NCBI GenBank assembly: GCA_004153385.1
Contig: SDAL01000001.1
Location: forward strand, 1,488,001-1,552,000
From: Paracoccaceae bacterium
GTDB lineage: Bacteria > Pseudomonadota > Alphaproteobacteria > Rhodobacterales > Rhodobacteraceae
DNA length: 64,000 nucleotides
Reading direction: 5' to 3'
The position numbers and the translations under genes were made by a program. This document shows, in pieces, positions 9,192 through 17,729 of the stretch. The notes beneath the pieces are model-generated. The model worked only from the letters and a program-made list of their open reading frames with translations. It was not told the origin of the DNA and did not search any database. The number at the start of each line of letters is the position of its first letter. Position 1 is the stretch's first letter.

Positions 9192-9867
9192 GCCTTTGAT
9201 CCTTGGGTTTGACACATCGGCCGCGCATTGCGCGGCCGCTTTGCTGCGCGCTGACAAGGTGCTGGCCACGCGCCACGAAGACATGAAACGCGGTCAGGCC
9301 GAACGCCTGATGCCGCTGCTGCAGGACGTCTTGCAGGACGCGGGCCATAGCTGGCGCGATCTTGACGCGATTGCCGTGGGTATCGGGCCCGGTAATTTCA
9401 CCGGAATCCGCATCGCGGTATCGGCGGCACGCGGGCTGGCACTGGCGCGCAAAATTCCGGCGGTCGGTGTATCGTCATTCGAGGTTATGGCCGAACATGC
9501 CACCATATCGGGCGAGGAGGGTGCGCTGATCTGCATCCCTGCCCCGCGCGATCAGGTGTATCTGCAGCTGTTCGACGCGCACGGCCCGCGGGCCAAGCCC
9601 GTGCAGATAGATCCCGCCGCCCCTGACGGCGCGCTTGGCGTTCTGGGGGCCACGCAGGTGGTGGGCGCCATGGCCGACCCTATCGCACAGGCTTTGGGCA
9701 TCACGCAGGCGAAAACAGTAGACATATCGCGCATTGCACTGCATATCGCGCAAATCGCAGCGCGTAAGCTGGCCACAGGCCAGACTATCGCGCGTGCGGC
9801 CCCGCTGTATATCCGGCCAGCCGATGCGGCCCCTCCCTCTGATCCGCCACCGAAAGTCCTCGACTGA
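9181..9867 (+). CDS. tsaB: tRNA threonylcarbamoyladenosine biosynthesis protein TsaB
   Basis: TsaB is the non-catalytic partner of TsaD in making t6A at position 37 of ANN-decoding tRNAs. The 228-residue protein starts with LILGFDTSAAHCAAALL, the ASKHA-fold first loop, and has GIGPGNFTGIRIAVSAARGLA, the family signature. The best start is TTG at 9181, inside the last codons of nfuA, because AGAGG lies about nine bases upstream; a second TTG at 9196 is possible. The gene overlaps rimI by one base, so nfuA, tsaB and rimI form one translationally linked unit. Confidence 0.92.
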   Translation: MPTEPLILGFDTSAAHCAAALLRADKVLATRHEDMKRGQAERLMPLLQDVLQDAGHSWRDLDAIAVGIGPGNFTGIRIAVSAARGLALARKIPAVGVSSFEVMAEHATISGEEGALICIPAPRDQVYLQLFDAHGPRAKPVQIDPAAPDGALGVLGATQVVGAMADPIAQALGITQAKTVDISRIALHIAQIAARKLATGQTIARAAPLYIRPADAAPPSDPPPKVLD

Positions 9868-10289
9868 TGACACCTTCCCAGATGGCCGCGATACATGCGC
9901 AATGTTTCAAAACACCACGGCCCTGGAAGGCACATGAATTCGCGCAGACACTGGAAAAAGACTATAATTTCTGTCTGCATGAAGCGCAGGGGTTTATTCT
10001 GGGGCGCGTGATCGCGGGCGAGGCCGAATTGACCACCCTTGCGGTGGCCCCCGCCGCACGCCGCCAAGGCATCGCACGCCGCCTGATGGACCGCTACCAA
10101 GCCGAGATCAAGCGCCGCCGTGCCGAAATGGCCCATCTCGAAGTTGCCCTCGACAACCATGCCGCACAAGCCCTGTATCTTGCCTGCGGCTGGCATGAAT
10201 CGGGCATTCGCGAGGGGTATTACCGTCATCCCAACGGCACCAGAAGCGATGCGCTGATCATGATGCTGGACCTTGAGGCCCCTTATTAA
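9867..10289 (+). CDS. rimI: Ribosomal-protein-alanine N-acetyltransferase RimI (GNAT)
   Basis: A 140-residue GNAT-fold acetyltransferase, expected to acetylate the N-terminal alanine of ribosomal protein S18. The acetyl-CoA loop is visible as AVAPAARRQGIARRLM, followed by LEVALDNHAAQALYLACGW, the alpha-4/beta-5 region shared by RimI proteins. The ATG overlaps the tsaB stop in an ATGA. The position directly after tsaB is the conserved location of rimI and strengthens the call over other GNATs. Confidence 0.9.
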   Translation: MTPSQMAAIHAQCFKTPRPWKAHEFAQTLEKDYNFCLHEAQGFILGRVIAGEAELTTLAVAPAARRQGIARRLMDRYQAEIKRRRAEMAHLEVALDNHAAQALYLACGWHESGIREGYYRHPNGTRSDALIMMLDLEAPY

Positions 10290-10460
10290 GGCGGGCAAAA
10301 ACTGATCAACTGGACAAATCTCGATAAGCTCTTTGGGATAAAGAAGGAAACCGTCTTGACGCTGACCCCGCTCTGCGGTCTGAATTGTACAACCTGCGGC
10401 GGGCTTCAGCCGCCAACTCCGGCCCCGAAGGCTGGTCATAAAAACGACCGGGAGAACTCC

Positions 10461-11450
10461 ATGACTGTTATGAAATCTGTCCTTGGCGCAGCTGCAATGT
10501 TCGCGCTGTCCTCGCACGCATCGCTCGCCGATCCGGCGCTGATCTACGATCTGGGGGGCAAATTCGACAAAAGCTTCAACGAGGCCGCCTATCGCGGGGC
10601 TGCACGCTGGGTCGAAGAAACCGGCGGCAGCTACAAAGAGTTGGAGATGCAATCGGAAGCCCAGCGTGAACAGGCGCTGCGCCGTCTGGCCGAGTCGGGT
10701 GCAAATCCGATTGTGACCACAGGTTTTGCCTTTGCCGACACGCTCAACACCGTGGCCCCCGATTATCCCGATACCACTTTCGCGATCATCGATTCCATCG
10801 TCGACCAGCCCAATGTCCGTTCCATCGTGTTCAAAGAAGAGCAAGGCTCGTATCTGGTGGGCATGCTTGCGGCCGAAGCGTCGAAAACGGGCACGGTAGG
10901 TTTTATCGGCGGCATGGATATCCCGCTGATCCGGAAATTCGCCTGTGGCTATGTGCAAGGTGCCAAAGCCGCCAATCCTGACATCAAGATCTTGCAAAAC
11001 ATGACTGGCAGCACCCCGGCTGCGTGGAACGATCCGGTGAAAGGCGCGGAACTTGCCAAAGCGCAAGTCAGCCAAGGCGCCGATGTGATTTATGCGGCCG
11101 CCGGCGGCACCGGCATCGGGATCTTGCAGGCCGCAGCCGATGAAGACATCCTTTCGATCGGGGTCGATTCCAACCAGAACATGCTGCATCCGGGCAAAGT
11201 ACTGACCTCTATGGTCAAGCGTGTGGATAACGCGGTGTTTGACATGTTCAGCGCTGGCGCTGATCTGGAGCCCGGCACCGTCACCCTTGGTCTGTCCGAC
11301 GACGGCGTGGCTTACGCGATGGACGAAAACAACGCCGATCTGGTCACCGATGCGATGCGTGCTCCTGTCGACGCGGCCGGTGCGAAAATTGCCGCAGGCG
11401 AGATCGAGGTCCATGACTACACAACGGATAGCGCCTGCCCGGTCCAGTAA
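10461..11450 (+). CDS. BMP-family nucleoside ABC transporter, periplasmic binding protein
   Basis: The 329-residue protein has a typical signal peptide (MTVMKSVLGAAAMFALSSHA, cleavage after ASLA) and the BMP-domain motifs LIYDLGGKFDKSFNEAAY near the mature N-terminus and VGFIGGMDIPLIRKF. Members of this family (PnrA/Med) bind purine nucleosides in the periplasm. The ATG at 10461 follows GGGAGAACTCC. It is the first gene of a set with the ATPase, two permeases and purine nucleoside phosphorylase, which points to nucleoside uptake and salvage. The 170-bp leader can fold into GC hairpins but I recognise no riboswitch. Confidence 0.92.
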   Translation: MTVMKSVLGAAAMFALSSHASLADPALIYDLGGKFDKSFNEAAYRGAARWVEETGGSYKELEMQSEAQREQALRRLAESGANPIVTTGFAFADTLNTVAPDYPDTTFAIIDSIVDQPNVRSIVFKEEQGSYLVGMLAAEASKTGTVGFIGGMDIPLIRKFACGYVQGAKAANPDIKILQNMTGSTPAAWNDPVKGAELAKAQVSQGADVIYAAAGGTGIGILQAAADEDILSIGVDSNQNMLHPGKVLTSMVKRVDNAVFDMFSAGADLEPGTVTLGLSDDGVAYAMDENNADLVTDAMRAPVDAAGAKIAAGEIEVHDYTTDSACPVQ

Positions 11451-11453
11451 TCC

Positions 11454-13145
11454 ATGAACAACACAACACAGTCCCAGACGCGGCGGCATTCTGCCGCGTC
11501 TTCCTCTTCGCAGGGCGCCGCCAAAGCGCCCGCAATCGAGCTGCGCAAAATCTGTAAAAGCTTCGGCACAGTGCGCGCGAACAAAGATATCTCGATCAAG
11601 GTCCAGCCCGGCACCATCCACGGGATCATCGGCGAGAACGGGGCCGGAAAATCGACCCTGATGTCGATCCTTTACGGCTTTTACAAAGCCGATTCCGGCG
11701 AGATATTGATCAACGGTCGTGAGACCATCATTCCCGACAGTCAGGCCGCGATCCGTGCGGGGATCGGCATGGTGTTCCAGCATTTTAAACTGGTGCCCAA
11801 TTTTTCGGTTGTGGAAAACGTGATTCTGGGGGCCGAGGACGGCAGGCTTTTGCGGCCCTCCATTGCCAAAGCGCGGCGCGAGCTGAAACGGCTTGCGCAG
11901 GAATACGAGATGGATGTCGATCCCGACGAGACGGTCGAGAACCTGTCCGTGGGCCACCAGCAGCGCGTCGAGATTCTCAAGGCGCTTTACCGTCAGGCCG
12001 ATATCCTGATTCTGGACGAGCCGACAGGTGTTCTGACACCGGCCGAGGCCGACCACCTTTTCCGGATACTCGACTTTCTGCGTGCCGAGGGTAAAACGAT
12101 CATTCTGATCACCCACAAGCTGCGCGAGATCATGGAAATCACCGACACAGTCAGCGTGATGCGCCGTGGCGAGATGACAGCGACCGTCACCACCAGCCAG
12201 ACCAGCCCGCAGGCGCTGGCAGAGCTGATGGTCGGGCGCGAAGTATTGCTGAACGTCGAGAAAACAAAGGCCAAGCCCGGTGCCGAAATACTTCAAATCA
12301 AGGATTTGCGGGTCTGGAACGACGAGAAGGTCGAGCGGCTGAAAGGCATCGACCTGACCATACGTTCTGGCGAGATCTTGGGGATCGCCGGCGTATCTGG
12401 CAACGGGCAGACCGAGCTTTTGGAAGTTCTGGGCGGGTATCGCACGGGGCGCGGCACGATCACCGTTAACGGCAAGACGCTTGATCTGAGCGGGCGCAGT
12501 GATGCGCAATCACGCCGCCACGACGGGATTGCCCATGTGCCAGAAGATCGCCATCATCACGGGCTGATCCTTGATTTTCCGGCGTGGGAAAATTTCATTT
12601 TCGGCTATCACAACGCGCCTGAATACCAGAAAAACACCGTTTTAATGGACAACGCGGGCATTGTGCGCGCCACCGAAGAGGCCATGCAGCGGTTTGATGT
12701 GCGCCCGCCGATCCCCGCGCTTGCGGCAAAGAATTTCTCCGGCGGCAACCAGCAGAAAATTGTTCTGGCCCGCGAGATCGAACGCAATCCGGCCGTATTG
12801 CTGATCGGCCAGCCGACACGCGGCGTGGACATTGGTGCGATCGAGTTTATCCACAAGCGGATCATAGAGCTGCGCGATGCAGGCGCTGCGATCTTGTTGG
12901 TCTCCGTCGAGCTTGACGAGATCCGCGCCCTGTCAGACAGGATCGCGGTGATGTTCGACGGCGAGATTATGGGCGAGCGACTGCCTGAGGACACAGACGA
13001 AAAAGACCTTGGATTGCTGATGGCAGGAATGCGTGACCGCAATCGGGTCGCAGATGAAGAAACGCCCAACGATTATAACGATCCGCGCGACGATAATGAC
13101 GACGACGGCGCGGATGGCGGTGACGCGGGCGGAGAAGGCGAATGA
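11454..13145 (+). CDS. Nucleoside ABC transporter ATP-binding protein (two ABC domains)
   Basis: A 563-residue protein with two fused ABC domains, as in sugar/nucleoside importers of the RbsA/NupA type. Domain 1 has the Walker A GENGAGKST, signature LSVGHQQR and Walker B ILILDEPTGVL. Domain 2 has a degenerate Walker A (GVSGNGQTE), signature FSGGNQQK and a Walker B ending GQPTRGVD, again normal for the family. The last ~35 residues are strikingly acidic (runs of Asp and Gly), an unusual tail. The start is 3 bp after the binding-protein gene and the end overlaps the permease by 4 bp. Confidence 0.93.
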   Translation: MNNTTQSQTRRHSAASSSSQGAAKAPAIELRKICKSFGTVRANKDISIKVQPGTIHGIIGENGAGKSTLMSILYGFYKADSGEILINGRETIIPDSQAAIRAGIGMVFQHFKLVPNFSVVENVILGAEDGRLLRPSIAKARRELKRLAQEYEMDVDPDETVENLSVGHQQRVEILKALYRQADILILDEPTGVLTPAEADHLFRILDFLRAEGKTIILITHKLREIMEITDTVSVMRRGEMTATVTTSQTSPQALAELMVGREVLLNVEKTKAKPGAEILQIKDLRVWNDEKVERLKGIDLTIRSGEILGIAGVSGNGQTELLEVLGGYRTGRGTITVNGKTLDLSGRSDAQSRRHDGIAHVPEDRHHHGLILDFPAWENFIFGYHNAPEYQKNTVLMDNAGIVRATEEAMQRFDVRPPIPALAAKNFSGGNQQKIVLAREIERNPAVLLIGQPTRGVDIGAIEFIHKRIIELRDAGAAILLVSVELDEIRALSDRIAVMFDGEIMGERLPEDTDEKDLGLLMAGMRDRNRVADEETPNDYNDPRDDNDDDGADGGDAGGEGE

Positions 13146-14227
13146 AAAAATTACCCCTCTGGGCCGATCTGGTTCTGGTCCCGCTGATCTCTATCGTGCT
13201 GGCGGCCCTGATTTCCGCGCTGGTGATTCTGGCCATCGGCGGCGATCCGGTCGAAGCTGTGAGCGTGATGTTCGAAGGTGCACTCGGCAGCCCTTATGGG
13301 TGGGGCTATACACTGTATTACACCACCAGCTTCATCTTTACCGGCCTTGCGGTCACTGTGGCCTATCACGCAAGCCAGTTCAACATCGGTGCGGAAGGTC
13401 AGGCACAGCTGGGTGGTTTGGGCGTGGCGCTGGTGTGTCTGGCGCTGCCATGGCCACATTGGGCGCTGGCGCTGCCGGCGGCGATGGTGGGGGCTGCACT
13501 TTTCGGGGCCGCATGGGCTGCAATTCCTGCGTGGCTTGCGGCCAAACGCGGCAGCCATATCGTGATCACCACCATTATGTTCAACTATATCGCCTATTCC
13601 CTACTGCAATATCTGCTGGTAACGGTGCTGCGCCCGGCTGGGCAAATGGATCCGGCGACGGCGCGCTTTCCCAGCGGCGCATCCTTGCCCACCTTCCACG
13701 ACATTCCGGGATTGTCGGGCATATTCTCGCCCTCTGTTCCAGCCAATATCAGCTTTTTCGTCGCGATCATCGCCTGTGTGGCGGTGTGGGTACTGCTTTG
13801 GAAAACCCGTTTGGGCTATCAGATCCGCGCCTTTGGCAAAAACGAGCAGGCCGCCGATTATGCCGGTATCTCGCGGACCAAGGTGATCGTGATCTCGATG
13901 TTGATATCGGGCGCTCTGGCGGGGCTGATGTCGATCAACAACGTCATGGGCGAGGCAGAGCGGCTGTTGCAAAACTCGGCCGAAGGGGCGGGCTTTATCG
14001 GGATCGCGGTGGCTTTGATGGGCCGCAATCACCCGCTGGGCGTGTTCTTGGCTGCATTCCTGTTCGGGTTTCTGTATCAGGGCGGCGCGGAAATGGGCCT
14101 TTGGACCGATATCCCGATCGAGCTGCGGCTGTTGTTGCAAGGTTTGGTCGTGTTGTTCACCGGCGCACTGGACGAGATGGTGCGCATGATGATCACCCCG
14201 TTCTTTCGCCGTAAGGAGGCGCGTTGA
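13142..14227 (+). CDS. Nucleoside ABC transporter permease 1
   Basis: This 361-residue integral membrane protein has about ten hydrophobic segments and belongs to the BPD_transp_2 (LivH/RbsC-like) permease family. The cytoplasmic-loop motif GKNEQAADYAGISRTKVI contacts the ATPase in related systems. It overlaps the ATPase gene by 4 bp and the next permease by 1 bp, so the two permeases are presumably made in equal amounts and pair as a heterodimer. Confidence 0.92.
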   Translation: MKKLPLWADLVLVPLISIVLAALISALVILAIGGDPVEAVSVMFEGALGSPYGWGYTLYYTTSFIFTGLAVTVAYHASQFNIGAEGQAQLGGLGVALVCLALPWPHWALALPAAMVGAALFGAAWAAIPAWLAAKRGSHIVITTIMFNYIAYSLLQYLLVTVLRPAGQMDPATARFPSGASLPTFHDIPGLSGIFSPSVPANISFFVAIIACVAVWVLLWKTRLGYQIRAFGKNEQAADYAGISRTKVIVISMLISGALAGLMSINNVMGEAERLLQNSAEGAGFIGIAVALMGRNHPLGVFLAAFLFGFLYQGGAEMGLWTDIPIELRLLLQGLVVLFTGALDEMVRMMITPFFRRKEAR

Positions 14228-15192
14228 TGGATTATCCGACACTGATCGCGATCCTTGATTCCACTTTACGGCTGGCGACACCACTTTTGCTGGCGTGTCT
14301 GGCCGGACTTTATTCGGAACGCTCGGGCGTCGTGGACATCGGTCTGGAAGGCAAGATGCTGATGGCCGCGATGGCCTCGGGCGTCGTGGCCTATCTGACA
14401 GGGAATGTCTGGGCGGGTGTAGGGGCCGCCATCGGGGCATCGATCCTGTTTTCGATGATCCACGGGCTGGCTTCTATCACCTTCCGCGGCAACCAGCTGA
14501 TTTCCGGCGTGGCGCTGAACTTTCTGGCAAGCGGGCTTACCGTTCTGATTGCGCAGGCGCTGTTCCATCAGGGCGGGCGAACGCCTGCGCTTTCCGGCAA
14601 TGCGCGGTTTTCCACGATCACACTGCCGTTCGAGGCCGAAATCCGGCAGGTTCCGATCCTCGGGCCGCTGTACTCCGATGTGCTCTCGGGCCATTCCATT
14701 CTGGTCTATGTGGCGCTTTTGGCTGTGCCCGTCACGTGGTGGGTGCTGTATCGTACGCGCTTCGGGCTGCGGCTACGGGCGGTGGGCGAAAACCCTGAAT
14801 CGGTTGATACGGCGGGGATTTCTGTTGTGGGTATGCGCTATGGGGCGCTGGTCATCACAGGTCTTCTATGTGGCTTGGCCGGTGCCTATATGTCCACCGG
14901 ACTGCAAGCGGGCTTTGGCCGCGAGATGATCGCCGGGCGTGGCTATATCGCGCTTGCCGCATTGATCTTTGCCAACTGGCACCCGTGGCGTGCGTTGGGG
15001 GCCACAATGCTGTTCGGCTTTCTACAGGCGCTGGCACTGCGTCCCGATGTGCTGTCAAACTTCGGGCTGTCTGTTCCGGATGCGTTTCTTGACGCCCTGC
15101 CCTATGTTCTGACAGTCATCGTTCTGGCCGGCGTTGTCGGCAAACCCACCCCCCCAAAAGCCGGAGGCCAACCCTATGTCAAAGAGCGCTGA
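14227..15192 (+). CDS. Nucleoside ABC transporter permease 2
   Basis: A 321-residue partner permease of the same family. The motif VGENPESVDTAGISVVGMRYGAL corresponds to the coupling loop, and GLSGVVDIGLEGKM-like sequence (RSGVVDIGLEGKMLMAA) near the N-terminus is characteristic of BMP-linked permeases. I chose the ATG at 14227, which overlaps the preceding stop; an in-frame TTG lies three bases earlier. The end overlaps the phosphorylase gene by 17 bp. Confidence 0.92.
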   Translation: MDYPTLIAILDSTLRLATPLLLACLAGLYSERSGVVDIGLEGKMLMAAMASGVVAYLTGNVWAGVGAAIGASILFSMIHGLASITFRGNQLISGVALNFLASGLTVLIAQALFHQGGRTPALSGNARFSTITLPFEAEIRQVPILGPLYSDVLSGHSILVYVALLAVPVTWWVLYRTRFGLRLRAVGENPESVDTAGISVVGMRYGALVITGLLCGLAGAYMSTGLQAGFGREMIAGRGYIALAALIFANWHPWRALGATMLFGFLQALALRPDVLSNFGLSVPDAFLDALPYVLTVIVLAGVVGKPTPPKAGGQPYVKER

Positions 15193-15979
15193 ACTCGCCC
15201 GTCTGATCCGCGTGTATACCGGCGACGAAGGGCCCGAAATCGGTCTGGTGCTGGGATCCGGTCTGGGTCATCTGGCCCAAGAGGTGGAAGGCATCGCCAT
15301 CCCCTACAGCGACCTGCCGGGATTTCCACAGGCGGGTGTGTCGGGCCACAACCCGAATCTGGTGATCGGCACACTGGAAGGCGTGCGGGTTGCGGTCTTC
15401 GGAGGGCGCGCCCACTATTACGAGCGGGGCAATCCTGACGAGATGCGCCTGCCGCTGGAAACCCTGCGCGCGCTTGGGTGTGACAAGCTGCTGTTGACGA
15501 ATGCCGCAGGCTCGCTGCGTGCCGACATTCCGCCCGGTGCGTTGATGATGTTGAACGATCATATGAACTTCTCGGGGTTGAACCCCCTGATCGGTGAGCC
15601 GTCGGACGCCCGTTTCGTGCCCCTGACCGATGCGCATGATGCGCAAATGCGCGCGGCCTTGAGCCATGCCGCCCAAGCCGAGGGCCTGCCCTTGGCCGAA
15701 GGGGTCTATGGCTGGTTTTCGGGGCCTAGTTTTGAAACCCCTGCCGAAATCCGTGCAGCCCGTATTCTGGGCGCCGATGCGGTGGGCATGTCGACTGTGC
15801 CTGAAATCATTCTGGCGCGGTTCTTGGGATTGCGTGTCGCGGCGGTATCGGTCATCACCAATATGGGCGCTGGCCTGAAACCGGACGAGGCGATCAGCCA
15901 CGAACAGACCAAAGCCATGGCCCCTGTGGGCGCGGCAAAACTGGAAAAAATCTTACGACGATATTTGCAATCGCTTTGA
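15176..15979 (+). CDS. Purine-nucleoside phosphorylase
   Basis: The enzyme splits purine (deoxy)nucleosides with phosphate to give the base and (deoxy)ribose-1-phosphate. The 267-residue protein is of the trimeric PNP/MTAP type: phosphate-binding GLVLGSGLGHL, then FGGRAHYYERG, LLLTNAAGSLR, GVYGWFSGPSFETPAEIR and SVITNMGAG. The ATG has GGAGG eight bases upstream and lies inside the end of the permease gene, so the importer and the first catabolic enzyme are co-expressed. Confidence 0.93.
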   Translation: MSKSAELARLIRVYTGDEGPEIGLVLGSGLGHLAQEVEGIAIPYSDLPGFPQAGVSGHNPNLVIGTLEGVRVAVFGGRAHYYERGNPDEMRLPLETLRALGCDKLLLTNAAGSLRADIPPGALMMLNDHMNFSGLNPLIGEPSDARFVPLTDAHDAQMRAALSHAAQAEGLPLAEGVYGWFSGPSFETPAEIRAARILGADAVGMSTVPEIILARFLGLRVAAVSVITNMGAGLKPDEAISHEQTKAMAPVGAAKLEKILRRYLQSL

Positions 15980-16040
15980 TATGATGCACCGGCGCAGGGT
16001 GTCGCGCGGGTTTCAATGTTCCTTCTGCCGGTGAAGACAT

Positions 16041-16958
16041 ATGCAAGTTTATCTGCCGATTGCTGAAATATCAGTCAATATCTTTCTATTGTTCGGAATT
16101 GGCGGACTGGTGGGCGTGCTCTCCGGTCTGTTTGGTGTGGGCGGGGGCTTTTTGATCACGCCCTTGTTGTTCTTTATCGGTATTCCGCCGACCGTTGCGG
16201 TCGCCACAGGTGCCAATCAGGTTGTGGCGTCGTCGGTGTCGGGCGTTCTGGCCCAGCTCAAACGCAAGGCGGTGGATATCCGCATGGGATTTGTCTTGCT
16301 GGCAGGCGGGCTTATCGGATCGGCGTCGGGCATCTATCTGTTCAACCTGTTGCAGGCAATGGGCCAGATCGATCTGGCGGTGCAGTTGAGCTATGTCGTG
16401 TTTCTGGGTGGCGTCGGCCTGTTGATGTTTCTGGAATCACTGCGCGCCATGCGCCGCACACGCGGCGGCGCCAAACGCGGCAAACGCCATGTGCATACTT
16501 GGGTACACAAACTGCCGCTAAAGATGAAATTCCGCACGTCGGGACTTTATATTTCGGTCATCCCGCCTCTGTTGGTGGGCATGTCGGTCGGGGTTCTGGC
16601 CGCGATCATGGGCGTGGGCGGCGGGTTCATCATGGTGCCCGCGATGATCTACCTGCTGGGTATGCCGACGAAGGTCGTGATCGGCACATCGCTGTTCCAG
16701 ATCCTGTTCACCTCGGCATTTACCACCATGCTGCATGCGATCACCAACCAGTCGGTCGATGTGATGCTGGCGGTAATGCTGATTTTGGGCGGTGTCGTGG
16801 GGGCCCAGATCGGCAGCCAGCTTGGCGGTCGGATGAAGGCAGAGCAGCTACGCATCCTGCTGGCGGCACTGGTCTTGCTGGTGGCCATCAAGCTGGGGGT
16901 CGATCTGGTCTTGCGCCCGAGCGAATTGTACTCAATCGCGCCCGGAGGTGAACAATGA
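16041..16958 (+). CDS. TauE/SafE family sulfite/organosulfur exporter
   Basis: A 305-residue inner-membrane protein with two related halves, each beginning with a glycine-rich hydrophobic helix (GLFGVGGGFLITPLLF near residue 30 and IMGVGGGFIMVPAM near 190), the hallmark of the TauE/SafE family. A basic cytoplasmic loop rich in Arg and Lys lies between them. Members export sulfite, sulfoacetate or similar anions. The stop overlaps the next gene by 4 bp; this pairing is common in Rhodobacteraceae and suggests that the two proteins work together. The true substrate is unknown. Confidence 0.88.
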   Translation: MQVYLPIAEISVNIFLLFGIGGLVGVLSGLFGVGGGFLITPLLFFIGIPPTVAVATGANQVVASSVSGVLAQLKRKAVDIRMGFVLLAGGLIGSASGIYLFNLLQAMGQIDLAVQLSYVVFLGGVGLLMFLESLRAMRRTRGGAKRGKRHVHTWVHKLPLKMKFRTSGLYISVIPPLLVGMSVGVLAAIMGVGGGFIMVPAMIYLLGMPTKVVIGTSLFQILFTSAFTTMLHAITNQSVDVMLAVMLILGGVVGAQIGSQLGGRMKAEQLRILLAALVLLVAIKLGVDLVLRPSELYSIAPGGEQ

Positions 16959-17710
16959 TCCGCCTTGTCTTTTTGCTGTGCCTGCTGCTGGCATCCCCTG
17001 CGCGCGCCGAACAGGTGGTGGCGGGTCTTTCGCGCGACAGTATCGGGATCACCGCGTCTTTTGACGGGTCCGAGATTCTGATTTTCGGTGCGGTCAAGCG
17101 GTTCGCCCCTGAACCTGACGGGCCACTTGATGTGATCGTCACTCTGGAGGGGCCGCACGGGCCTGTCACTGTGCGGCGCAAATCGCGGGAATTCGGGGTG
17201 TGGGTGAACACATCCTCCGTCGAGATCCCTTCGGCCCCGAGCTATTATGCCGTTGCCACAACCGCCCCCATGCACGAAATTCTGGCCCATGAGGTCGACG
17301 AGATCTTCCGTATCTCGGTGCCCGAAGCCATGCGCAGTTTTTCGGATGCGGTCGAACGCGCCAATGCAGCCCCCTTCGCACAGGCCCTGCAGCGCATCCG
17401 GTTCAAGGATGGCAGCTACCGGCTGAATACCGGCGATGTCAGCTTGCTGGAGGACACGTTGTTTCGCGCCGATTTCGCTTTGCCTGCCAACCTGATCGAG
17501 GGCGACTATGTGGTGCGGATCTTCCTGCTGCGCAAATTCCGCGTGATCGACGATTACAGCGCCCCCGTCAAAGTGCGCAAGGTCGGGCTGGAGCGGTGGC
17601 TCTATAGCCTGTCGCAAGAGTATCCCCCGCTTTATGGCCTGCTGTCTTTGGCAATTGCGGTGTTTGCAGGATGGGCTGCAGCTGAAGTCTTCCGCCGCAT
17701 CCGCGGATAG
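16955..17710 (+). CDS. TIGR02186 family envelope protein
   Basis: A 251-residue protein of unknown function. It starts with a clear signal peptide (MIRLVFLLCLLLASPARA) and ends with one transmembrane helix (about residues 225-243) followed by a short basic tail, so most of it should lie in the periplasm, anchored at the C-terminus. It matches the alphaproteobacterial family TIGR02186, which is almost always found next to a TauE/SafE exporter. The genes overlap by 4 bp. A role as a periplasmic accessory to the exporter is inference. Confidence 0.82.
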   Translation: MIRLVFLLCLLLASPARAEQVVAGLSRDSIGITASFDGSEILIFGAVKRFAPEPDGPLDVIVTLEGPHGPVTVRRKSREFGVWVNTSSVEIPSAPSYYAVATTAPMHEILAHEVDEIFRISVPEAMRSFSDAVERANAAPFAQALQRIRFKDGSYRLNTGDVSLLEDTLFRADFALPANLIEGDYVVRIFLLRKFRVIDDYSAPVKVRKVGLERWLYSLSQEYPPLYGLLSLAIAVFAGWAAAEVFRRIRG

Positions 17711-17729
17711 ATCCGTTACTGCGCAGGGG

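Noticed and set aside
10290-10460. Riboswitch in the leader of the BMP nucleoside transporter
   Set aside because: Several GC hairpins can be drawn, but I could not match a purine, 2'-deoxyguanosine or preQ1 consensus.
9552-12509. 985-codon minus-strand frame
   Set aside because: It mirrors tsaB, rimI and the BMP transporter genes, which have full domain support on the plus strand.
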